Of a stretch of DNA of 5,097 nt, positions 1 to 5,097 are shown in pieces; within the stretch, counting starts at the first letter, position 1; each line of letters starts with the position of its first letter. A program made the position numbers and the translations under genes. Origin of the DNA: Terriglobales bacterium (GTDB lineage: Bacteria > Acidobacteriota > Terriglobia > Terriglobales > Acidobacteriaceae); the NCBI GenBank assembly GCA_019241735.1, contig JAFAWN010000423.1, forward strand, positions 1-5,097. The letters are read 5' to 3'. The notes beneath the pieces were generated by a model. The model made no database searches, had not been told where the DNA came from, and saw only the letters and a list, made by a program, of their open reading frames with translations.

Positions 1-560
1 CCTTGGCATACACCGAGGCGCCGGTAAACGCGAACGGGCTTATGCGCCAGCGGTTCCGCTGGTCGTTCGGAATCTTGCAGGCAGTGTGGAAGCACCGCGC
101 GGCCTTCGCCCGCAAGGGCGTACTGGGCTGGGTGGCTCTGCCTAACATTTTTATTTTTCAGATTTTGCTGCCACTGGTCTCACCTCTCATCGACATAATG
201 TTCGCAGTGGGTGCGCTGTGGTACTTCGTGCAGAAATGGTTCCACCCGGAATCCACCGATCCCGCCAGTTTTGTGCGCCTGGTCGTATTTTTTGCCGCGT
301 TTCTGGTGATTGATTTCATTACCTCGGCGATTGCGTTCGCGCTTGAACGCCGCCAGCCAGACTCTCGCGAAGATCCATGGCTGCTGAGCCAGGTATGGCT
401 GCAGCGGTTCGCGTATCGGCAGTTATTTTCGGTGGTATTGTTGAAAACCGTAAAGCGCGCCTTTGAAGGACAGCGCTTCGCCTGGGATAAACTGGAGCGC
501 ACCGCGGCCGTAGCCTATCGGCCCTCGGAGCGTGAAGATTCAGTTCAGGTCCTTAAGTAG
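1..560 (+). CDS. Family 2 glycosyltransferase, membrane-bound, C-terminal part (5' end outside window)
   Basis: This is the C-terminal 186 or so residues of a processive-type GT2 enzyme related to cellulose, hyaluronan and poly-GlcNAc synthases; the frame is open at the left edge. What remains opens with a TEAP motif (about residues 4-7 of the visible part) followed by QRFRW (16-20), the QxxRW motif that in this family lines the acceptor/product-binding site. The nucleotide-binding part and catalytic Asp residues lie outside the window. Downstream are hydrophobic segments at about 41-78 (probably two membrane passes) and 90-114, then a cytoplasmic-looking tail with a W-x-KLERT motif (161-167), a pattern seen at the end of GT2 synthases, sometimes ones fused to polysaccharide deacetylases. 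The likely role is making or exporting a surface polysaccharide at the inner membrane. Substrate cannot be told. The TAG stop at 558-560 lies 9 bp before the next gene, so the two could be co-transcribed. Confidence 0.85.
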   Translation, partial: LAYTEAPVNANGLMRQRFRWSFGILQAVWKHRAAFARKGVLGWVALPNIFIFQILLPLVSPLIDIMFAVGALWYFVQKWFHPESTDPASFVRLVVFFAAFLVIDFITSAIAFALERRQPDSREDPWLLSQVWLQRFAYRQLFSVVLLKTVKRAFEGQRFAWDKLERTAAVAYRPSEREDSVQVLK

Positions 561-569
561 TCAGCTGCT

Positions 570-1979
570 ATGACGAAGACCATCATCGAACCGTTCCGCA
601 TCAAGAGTGTCGAACCCATCCGCTGGACCACTCGTCAGGAACGCGAGAACCTGCTTCGGGCCGCACACTACAATTTATTTTTACTCCCGGCTGCTGACGT
701 CCTGATCGATCTGCTGACGGATTCCGGCACCGGCGCGATGTCCACCCACCAGTGGGCAGCGATTATGGAAGGCGATGAGAGTTACGCCGGCAGCAAGAGT
801 TTCGATCGCTTCCGGCAATCTGTGCAGGATATCTTCGGCTACCGGCACGTCATTCCGACCCACCAGGGCCGGGCCGCGGAGCGCATTCTATTCAGCGTGA
901 TGTGCAAAAAGGGGTACGTGGTCCCGAATAACACCCATTTCGACACCACCCGGGCGAATGTAGAGTTCGTCGGCGCAGAAGCTGTTGATCTGATGATTCC
1001 GGAAGGGAAACAGCCCAGTCTGCTGCATCCGTTTAAAGGCAATATGGATGTCGCGGCGCTGGAGCAGCTGATTTTGCGGGTTGGCCGCGAACGAATTCCC
1101 CTCGTGATGCTCACGGTTACCAACAATTCCGGAGGTGGTCAGCCGGTCTCAATGGAAAACATCAGGCAAGTGAGCGCAGTGTGCCGCGCCAATCGCATCC
1201 CGCTTTATTTCGACGCCTGCCGTTTTGCGGAGAACGCTTATTTCATTAAAACCCGGGAAAAGGAATTTGAAGCGAACAGCCCGAAACAAATCGCCCAGGA
1301 AATGTTCCGCTACGGCGATGGCTGCACTATGTCCGCGAAAAAAGACGGGATGGCGAATATTGGCGGGTTCTTGTGCACCAACGATGAAATACTCGCACAG
1401 CAGGAGACGAATTTACTGATCCTGACCGAGGGGTATCCGACCTACGGAGGCCTTGCCGGACGCGATCTTGAAGCTATCGCGGTCGGATTGCAGGAGGCTT
1501 TAGAGGAAGATTACCTGCGCTATCGTATCGCGTCCACCGCCTACCTCGGCGACCACATCGCAGCCGAAGGCGTGCCCATTGTCCAACCTCCGGGTGGCCA
1601 TGCTATTTATATCGACGCTCGTGCCTTCCTTCCCCATATTCCGGCGGATAGGTTCCCTGGGGTAGCGTTGGCTGCGGAACTTTACCTTGAGGGAGGCATC
1701 CGTTCAGTCGAAATCGGCACCCTGATGTTCGGCGCTGCTGCAAAAATGGACCTGGTGCGCCTGGCCATCCCCCGCCGCGTTTACACCCAGAGCCATGTTG
1801 ACTACCTGGTCGAGGTAATCGTCGAAGTCTGGAAACATCGCAGGCGAATTCAGGGGCTCGAACTTATTTACGAGGCTCCGTTCTTACGCCACTTCACCGC
1901 GCAGCTGCAGCCGCTTTCTTCGACGGGAGCGGGGCGGGAAAGAGAACAAAAAATCGACGAGCCGGCGCTGCCTCGCTGA
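570..1979 (+). CDS. tnaA: Tryptophanase (tyrosine phenol-lyase/tryptophanase family, PLP beta-eliminating lyase)
   Basis: A complete 469-residue, cytoplasmic fold-type I PLP enzyme, close to the usual 456-476 residues. The start is supported by the N-terminal EPFRIKSVE block aligning with family members; no clear Shine-Dalgarno precedes ATG 570, so coupling to the upstream gene is possible. Visible landmarks are IDLLTDSGT (46-54), Tyr72 in GDESYAGS, the phosphate-binding THQGR (97-101), Asn186, Asp215 and Arg218 around the cofactor, and the PLP lysine Lys258 in SAKKD. Three substrate-site positions are tryptophanase-like: Asp125 in FDTT (Thr124 in Citrobacter tyrosine phenol-lyase), Ile382 in RSVEIG (Arg381 in the phenol-lyase), and His441 in LRHFTA (Phe in the phenol-lyase). 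The expected reaction is L-tryptophan to indole, pyruvate and ammonia. Much of the backbone (GCTMS, NIGGFLC, YGGLAGRD) reads more like tyrosine phenol-lyase, so other aromatic substrates are possible. The loop after Gly388 is short, and about 22 residues extend past the usual C terminus. No tnaC-like leader or TnaB permease is visible. Confidence 0.88.
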   Translation: MTKTIIEPFRIKSVEPIRWTTRQERENLLRAAHYNLFLLPAADVLIDLLTDSGTGAMSTHQWAAIMEGDESYAGSKSFDRFRQSVQDIFGYRHVIPTHQGRAAERILFSVMCKKGYVVPNNTHFDTTRANVEFVGAEAVDLMIPEGKQPSLLHPFKGNMDVAALEQLILRVGRERIPLVMLTVTNNSGGGQPVSMENIRQVSAVCRANRIPLYFDACRFAENAYFIKTREKEFEANSPKQIAQEMFRYGDGCTMSAKKDGMANIGGFLCTNDEILAQQETNLLILTEGYPTYGGLAGRDLEAIAVGLQEALEEDYLRYRIASTAYLGDHIAAEGVPIVQPPGGHAIYIDARAFLPHIPADRFPGVALAAELYLEGGIRSVEIGTLMFGAAAKMDLVRLAIPRRVYTQSHVDYLVEVIVEVWKHRRRIQGLELIYEAPFLRHFTAQLQPLSSTGAGREREQKIDEPALPR

Positions 1980-2002
1980 ACGGCTAAGCATCTCATTCCT
2001 GT

Positions 2003-2008
2003 TATACA
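2003..2008 (+). promoter_or_regulatory. Candidate extended -10 element before the P5C dehydrogenase gene
   Basis: TATACA preceded by TG one base upstream (TG at 2000-2001) resembles an extended -10 box, and sits in the 78-bp gap after the tryptophanase gene. No TTGACA-like -35 is visible at the usual distance. It would start transcription near 2015 and give a leader of about 43 nt. It is a weak call from consensus matching only; read-through from the upstream gene is equally possible. Confidence 0.3.
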
Positions 2009-2031
2009 ATTTATGGCTGCAACCAGCTTAG

Positions 2032-2046
2032 AGCAGCAATGCTGCT
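2032..2046. repeat. Perfect 7-bp inverted repeat abutting the P5C dehydrogenase ribosome-binding site
   Basis: AGCAGCA (2032-2038) and TGCTGCT (2040-2046) are exact reverse complements separated by a single A. As RNA this can form a 6-bp stem with a 3-nt loop ending directly at the GAGG Shine-Dalgarno (2047-2050). As DNA it is a compact dyad of the size used by some regulators. Function is unknown; chance occurrence is not excluded. Confidence 0.45.
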
Positions 2047-2052
2047 GAGGTG
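2047..2052 (+). promoter_or_regulatory. Ribosome-binding site of the P5C dehydrogenase gene
   Basis: GAGGTG lies 5 nt before ATG 2058 (GAGG 7 nt before), the expected spacing. It supports Met at 2058 as the start of the dehydrogenase, giving an N-terminal region comparable to the family. Confidence 0.7.
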
Positions 2053-2057
2053 TATTT

Positions 2058-3653
2058 ATGGCAACACTGGAAGCCCCTCCCAGCCCGCAGATTCGCCTTC
2101 GCGACACGCCGTTCACCAATGAGCCATTCACTGACTTCACGAAGGAAAAGAATGCTCAAGGCATGCGCGCCGCCATCCAGAAAGTTCAAGGGCAATTGGG
2201 ACGCGAATACGATTTGATCATCGGGGGAAAACGAATAAAGACCCGCGATAAGATCAATTCGGTTAATCCAGCCAGGCCTTCGCAGGTTGTCGGGATACAC
2301 CAGAAGGCCGGCCCGGAGCACGTTGAACCGGCCATGCAGGCTGCTCTTGCGGCGTTCAAAACCTGGAGCCAGACTTCAGTGGAGGAACGTGCCGGCATTT
2401 TGTTTCGCGTCGGAGATTTGTTGCGCGAACGCAAGTGGGAATTCTGCGCCTGGCTGATTTTTGAAGTCAGCAAGAATTGGGCGGAAGCTGAGGGCGATAT
2501 CGCCGAGACCATAGACTTCTGCGAATTCTACGGCCGGGAGGCGCTACGGCTTTCGAAAGCTGAAACCCCGGTTCAGCTCCCCGGAGAACGGGACACGCTG
2601 ATGTACGTCCCACTGGGCGTGGGTGCGGTTATCCCTCCGTGGAATTTCCCTGCCGCCATCATGGCCGGTATGACCCTGGCATCCATCGTGTCGGGCAACA
2701 CCGTAGTGCTTAAGCCCTCGAGCGACTCACCTACCATTGCAGCGAAATTCGTCGAGTTGCTGGAAGAGGCGGGGCTGCCGGGTGGCGTGGTGAATTTTTG
2801 CCCCGGTTCCGGCTCGACATTTGGCAACGCTATTGTGGCCCACCCCAAGACGCGCTTCATTGCCTTTACGGGCTCGAGAGAAGTTGGCCTTGGCATCAAC
2901 CGTCAGGCGGCTGAACAAGCCCGGGGCCAAGTCTGGATCAAGCGATCAATTTTAGAAATGGGCGGTAAAGACGCGATTATCGTCGATGCGGATGCGAATC
3001 TCGAGGACGCAGTCGAGGGGGTGGCGCAATCAGCCTTTGGATTCCAGGGCCAGAAATGCTCTGCCTGCTCTCGCGCGATTGTCGATGAGCGGATCTACGA
3101 CAAGTTCCTCGAAAAGCTCAAAACTCGGGTGGAAAAAATCAAGGTGGGAGATCCTGCCGAAAACGCCAACATGGGCGCAGTGATTAACGAAGGATCGATG
3201 AAAACAATTCTGGAATATATCGAGCACGGGAAGAAGGAAGGGCGGTTGATTACCGGCGGTAGCCGCGCAAAGGAAGCTGGCGAAGGATACTTTGTGCAGC
3301 CGACCGTGATTGCCGACATTCAGCCGAAATCCAAGCTGGAGCAGGAAGAAATTTTCGGGCCCGTCCTTGCCGTCATCAAATCCAAAAACTACGATCATGC
3401 TTTAGAGATCGCAAATGATACCGAGTTTGGATTGACCGGCGCTGTTTATACTTCGTCGCGTGAAAAGATCGACCGCGCGAAGCGCGAATTCCACGTGGGC
3501 AATTTGTACATCAACCGGAAATGCACCGGGGCGATGGTAGGGGCGCATCCCTTTGGCGGATTTAACATGTCCGGAACGGATTCCAAGTCCGGCGGCCCGG
3601 ACTATTTATATCTGTTTACCCAGGCGAAATCGGTAGGAGAGAAAATCGGCTAG
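2058..3653 (+). CDS. pruA: L-glutamate gamma-semialdehyde (1-pyrroline-5-carboxylate) dehydrogenase, RocA/PruA type
   Basis: A complete 531-residue, cytoplasmic NAD-dependent aldehyde dehydrogenase that oxidises glutamate semialdehyde/P5C to glutamate, the second step of proline catabolism and the last step of the arginine/ornithine route. The ALDH landmarks appear in order: PWNFP with oxyanion-hole Asn196, LKPSS with cofactor-binding Lys219, FTGSREVG (270-277), general base Glu300 in LEMGGKD, nucleophile Cys334 in GQKCSACSR, and EEIFGP with Glu431. The C-terminal blocks NLYINRKCTGA (482-492) and HPFGGFNMSGTDSKSGGPDY (497-516) are the signature of monofunctional P5C dehydrogenases and separate this from general ALDHs. 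Length is slightly above the ~515 residues of Bacillus RocA, the extra being in a variable, proline-containing N-terminal stretch. All catalytic residues are present, so it should be active. No proline dehydrogenase gene is in the window; the upstream neighbour is a tryptophanase on the same strand, which suggests a shared amino-acid degradation role without a shared intermediate. The symbol rocA would fit equally well. Confidence 0.93.
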   Translation: MATLEAPPSPQIRLRDTPFTNEPFTDFTKEKNAQGMRAAIQKVQGQLGREYDLIIGGKRIKTRDKINSVNPARPSQVVGIHQKAGPEHVEPAMQAALAAFKTWSQTSVEERAGILFRVGDLLRERKWEFCAWLIFEVSKNWAEAEGDIAETIDFCEFYGREALRLSKAETPVQLPGERDTLMYVPLGVGAVIPPWNFPAAIMAGMTLASIVSGNTVVLKPSSDSPTIAAKFVELLEEAGLPGGVVNFCPGSGSTFGNAIVAHPKTRFIAFTGSREVGLGINRQAAEQARGQVWIKRSILEMGGKDAIIVDADANLEDAVEGVAQSAFGFQGQKCSACSRAIVDERIYDKFLEKLKTRVEKIKVGDPAENANMGAVINEGSMKTILEYIEHGKKEGRLITGGSRAKEAGEGYFVQPTVIADIQPKSKLEQEEIFGPVLAVIKSKNYDHALEIANDTEFGLTGAVYTSSREKIDRAKREFHVGNLYINRKCTGAMVGAHPFGGFNMSGTDSKSGGPDYLYLFTQAKSVGEKIG

Positions 3654-3728
3654 CATGGGTGGACTTCCCAGGACTCTTCCTGAACTGCTATCCGATGTAA
3701 ACCGGCGGTGCCTTCGCGCTGAGAGCCT
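3654..3728. other. Convergent intergenic region without a clear terminator
   Basis: These 75 bases separate the stops of the plus-strand dehydrogenase gene and the minus-strand regulator gene. The only hairpin I see is CAGGA-CTCT-TCCTG (3669-3682), 5 bp with no following T-run on either strand, so it is not a convincing intrinsic terminator. Termination may be Rho-dependent or lie within the genes. Confidence 0.4.
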
Positions 3729-4406
3729 TTACGAGGCCACGCCTTGCCCGTGCGCGGGTTGCGGGGCGGCTGCCGCCGTGGCGGCCGCGGCTTCGTTCAG
3801 TATCCGGTGGTGAATGGTAAAAAGCGCCAATTCCAGCCGGTCTGAAACGCCAATCTTGTCATACACGTTGCGCAGATAATTCTTGATCACCTGCTCCGTC
3901 GTCCCCAGCTGGGTCGCGATTTCCTTATTCTTATAACCCTGCACGATCAGCGCCACGATCCGCAATTCTTTTGCTGTCAGCCGGTCGCGCACCCGCAATC
4001 CCACCATATCGTTTTCGGTCAATTCGCTGGGGACGGCTATGTCCTGCACCCAGTTCTCCCCCCGGGACACTTTTCGGACGCAATCCACCAGCGCCGCGCT
4101 GGTCACGTTGCGATAGACGACGCCGTGCGCGCCCGCTCCCATGTAGCGTTGCGCGCTTTCCCCAGTGTCAGCCAGCACCACCACCCGGGTCTTGGCCTTG
4201 ATTGCGGCCTGCAAGATTCCGTTGAAATCAGAGTGGAACCCGCCCGCAACAATCAGCACCGCGGCGCGAAACTTGTCCAGAGCCATGAACATCTGCTCCT
4301 GAGTTTGCGCCTGCGCCACAATGCGCATTTCATCTTCAACCGCCAGGACTTTGGCAATTCCCGCGCGGAAGATCGCTTGATTGTCGGCCAGAATCAGTTT
4401 CAACAT
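3729..4406 (-). CDS. LuxR/NarL-type regulator with degenerate (pseudo) receiver domain
   Basis: A 225-residue regulator: receiver-like domain at about 1-115, linker, and a LuxR-type helix-turn-helix at about 141-198 (LTAKELRIVALIVQGYKNKEIA, then VIKNYLRNVYDKIGVSDR), which is well conserved and should bind DNA. The receiver keeps the overall order of NarL-family domains: ILADNQAIFRAG at the start with Asp8-Asn9 in place of the acidic pair, and GAHGVVYRN near the end. Its signalling residues are lost, however. At the end of beta-3 (VLIVAGG) Ala54 occupies the phosphoacceptor Asp position, Ala79 replaces the conserved Thr/Ser, and Arg99 replaces the conserved Lys. It is therefore unlikely to be controlled by phosphorylation. 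The C terminus is an Ala-rich tail (205-214) ending in PQPAHGQG. ATG 4406 follows AGGAG at 4419-4415 with 8-nt spacing. It is probably co-transcribed with the PilZ gene 48 bp upstream. Targets are unknown. Confidence 0.88.
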   Translation of the reverse strand: MLKLILADNQAIFRAGIAKVLAVEDEMRIVAQAQTQEQMFMALDKFRAAVLIVAGGFHSDFNGILQAAIKAKTRVVVLADTGESAQRYMGAGAHGVVYRNVTSAALVDCVRKVSRGENWVQDIAVPSELTENDMVGLRVRDRLTAKELRIVALIVQGYKNKEIATQLGTTEQVIKNYLRNVYDKIGVSDRLELALFTIHHRILNEAAAATAAAAPQPAHGQGVAS

Positions 4407-4408
4407 TG

Positions 4409-4433
4409 CGTCAGCTCCTGTTTACAACTGACG
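4409..4433 (-). promoter_or_regulatory. Inverted repeat enclosing the regulator's Shine-Dalgarno
   Basis: On the minus strand CGTCAG (4433-4428) and CTGACG (4414-4409) form a perfect 6-bp dyad around a 13-nt loop that contains the AGGAG ribosome-binding site (4419-4415); the stem ends 2 nt before the ATG. As RNA this could modulate translation start; as DNA it could be an operator for autoregulation. A third, partial CGTCA copy lies at 4451-4447. Function is inferred only. Confidence 0.4.
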
Positions 4434-4454
4434 AGCATTCCCTGCATTGACGTC

Positions 4455-4787
4455 TTACGGCTGTCGAACCATTTCATAGGAGTCAATGACGCATGCGACG
4501 CCCCTGGGTTCGTTCGACTTTTTTCCGCCGGGCTCATCCGTACGCACCACCCGCCCCTGGCAGTGAACGATTACGTTTTTGTTGGCCCCAGTCACCTCAG
4601 GCGGAAGTGCAATCTCGAATTCCACCGTGGATCCGACTTCAAGCGTCGCATCGGCAGCGCGAATGTAGACGCCGGCTGCGCTCAGATTCGCTGTGGTAGC
4701 GTTGTGTTCTCCGCCCTGGTCCGCGCCATGGATCTTGATCGGCAATTCCAAAGGGAACCGCTTCCCTGTCCGTGCTTCCTCCGACAC
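4455..4787 (-). CDS. PilZ-domain protein (probable c-di-GMP binding)
   Basis: A 110-residue, single-domain cytoplasmic protein. The N-terminal RTGKR (residues 6-10 from the GTG start) matches the RxxxR motif, and NLSAAG (34-39) matches the D/NxSxxG motif; together these bind cyclic di-GMP in PilZ domains. The rest alternates hydrophobic beta-strand segments (VYIR, STVEFEIALP, IVHCQGRVVRT, GVACVI), as expected for the PilZ barrel. I chose GTG 4787 because AGGAGG (4797-4792) lies 4 nt upstream and the protein then begins SEEARTGKRFPL, typical for the family; a TTG at 4823 would add 12 residues that merely translate the ribosome-binding site. Asn replaces the more usual Asp in the second motif, which is tolerated in known PilZ proteins. 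It is the first gene of a minus-strand pair with the LuxR-type regulator 48 bp downstream. Output target (motility, polysaccharide export or the regulator itself) cannot be told. Confidence 0.85.
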   Translation of the reverse strand: MSEEARTGKRFPLELPIKIHGADQGGEHNATTANLSAAGVYIRAADATLEVGSTVEFEIALPPEVTGANKNVIVHCQGRVVRTDEPGGKKSNEPRGVACVIDSYEMVRQP

Positions 4788-4791
4788 AAGA

Positions 4792-4797
4792 CCTCCT
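4792..4797 (-). promoter_or_regulatory. Ribosome-binding site deciding the PilZ start
   Basis: A perfect AGGAGG on the minus strand, 4 nt from GTG 4787. The spacing is slightly short, but no other in-frame start is available until the last few codons. It argues against the upstream TTG 4823. Confidence 0.7.
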
Positions 4798-4868
4798 CGT
4801 TGTCGCCCGTTTGGCGCGCCCAACCCGTCTCTACTTCTAAGCTGCGCGGGTTCTCCGGCTTATCCGCC

Positions 4869-4874
4869 CTTATA
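4869..4874 (-). promoter_or_regulatory. Candidate extended -10 of the PilZ-regulator unit
   Basis: On the minus strand TATAAG matches the -10 consensus at five of six bases and is preceded by TG with one base between (4877-4876), an extended -10. The hexamer 17 bp upstream, TTTTGC, is a poor -35. Transcription would start near 4862, leaving a leader of about 75 nt before GTG 4787. A second TATAAC box (minus, about 4917-4912) is an alternative. Confidence 0.4.
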
Positions 4875-4932
4875 TCACGGATTCACGTCGCGCAAAAGCC
4901 CAGTCCGTCGAAGTTATAGGTAGGAACTTGGT

Positions 4933-4971
4933 TCGCCATGGGCCATAGATGCATTGCCCACGCCGTGGCGA
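4933..4971. other. Imperfect stem-loop in the PilZ/tRNA intergenic region
   Basis: TCGCCATGGGC (4933-4943) pairs with GCCCA (4956-4960) and TGGCGA (4966-4971), giving 11 base pairs interrupted by a 5-nt bulge (4961-4965) and closed by a 12-nt loop. It lies between the divergent PilZ promoter candidate and the tRNA. There is no following T-run on either strand, so it is not a classical terminator. I recognise no known RNA family. The remainder of 4824-5054 shows no gene. Confidence 0.35.
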
Positions 4972-5035
4972 TATCGGCCCGACTATTTGGCGTCAGATTT
5001 CGCGCCCGGACACAATCTACGGCTCATGCAGATCG

Positions 5036-5044
5036 TGGTAATCT
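5036..5044 (+). promoter_or_regulatory. Weak candidate -10 for the tRNA gene
   Basis: TGGTAATCT has an extended TG and a partial -10 match (T, A and final T agree). Its end is 10 nt before the tRNA 5' end, so a transcript would carry only a few leader bases. No good -35 is seen; the call is tentative. Confidence 0.25.
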
Positions 5045-5054
5045 GTAACCCTTC

Positions 5055-5097
<43 letters not shown>

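Noticed and set aside
570..1979. Calling the PLP enzyme a tyrosine phenol-lyase
   Set aside because: The Arg that recognises the phenol (Arg381 in Citrobacter) is Ile382 here, and Asp125 and His441 are the tryptophanase-type residues, although overall backbone blocks resemble the phenol-lyase.
3030..3398. Minus-strand open frame (122 codons) inside the P5C dehydrogenase gene
   Set aside because: It is the shadow of a highly conserved catalytic region on the other strand; no motif or ribosome-binding site was recognised.
3669..3682. CAGGA/TCCTG hairpin between the convergent genes as an intrinsic terminator
   Set aside because: Only 5 bp, not GC-rich, and without a T-run on either strand.
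4788..4823. N-terminal extension of the PilZ protein from TTG 4823
   Set aside because: The 12 extra codons run across a perfect AGGAGG that serves GTG 4787, and PilZ proteins usually begin shortly before the RxxxR motif.
4125..4919. Long plus-strand open frame (264 codons) opposite the regulator and PilZ genes
   Set aside because: It lies antisense to two recognisable genes, its translation shows no domain or coherent hydrophobic pattern, and high GC explains the missing stops.

Overview
The window looks like an ordinary chromosomal segment of a moderately GC-rich, Gram-negative-type soil or environmental bacterium. The style fits Acidobacteriota best: a GT2 polysaccharide synthase, a PilZ protein, a LuxR-type regulator and amino-acid catabolic genes with short gaps and a GTG start. 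That placement is inference, because nothing here is a taxonomic marker apart from part of one tRNA. I see no insertion sequence, phage gene, CRISPR array or integration scar.

Layout. The left part is a plus-strand run of three genes. First is the 3' end of a membrane-bound family 2 glycosyltransferase with its QxxRW motif (1-560). Nine bases later comes a complete tyrosine phenol-lyase/tryptophanase-family PLP enzyme whose specificity positions point to tryptophanase (570-1979). After a 78-bp gap carrying an extended -10 candidate and a short dyad comes a complete L-glutamate gamma-semialdehyde (P5C) dehydrogenase (2058-3653). The right part is a two-gene minus-strand unit read towards these genes: a small PilZ-domain protein (4787-4455) followed 48 bp later by a LuxR/NarL-type regulator (4406-3729). 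The two units converge at 3654-3728, where no convincing terminator is visible. The last ~270 bases hold a candidate minus-strand promoter for the PilZ unit, an imperfect stem-loop, and the 5' part of a tRNA-Lys(CUU) cut by the window edge.

How the genes may work together. The tryptophanase (tryptophan to indole, pyruvate and ammonia) and the P5C dehydrogenase (proline/arginine/ornithine catabolism to glutamate) suggest an amino-acid-degrading module, but they share no intermediate. The minus-strand pair joins a c-di-GMP-binding domain to a regulator whose receiver has lost the phosphoacceptor Asp and the conserved Thr and Lys, so it probably does not respond to a histidine kinase. That degenerate receiver is the most interesting feature of the window. 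I did not find a clearly new multi-gene system.
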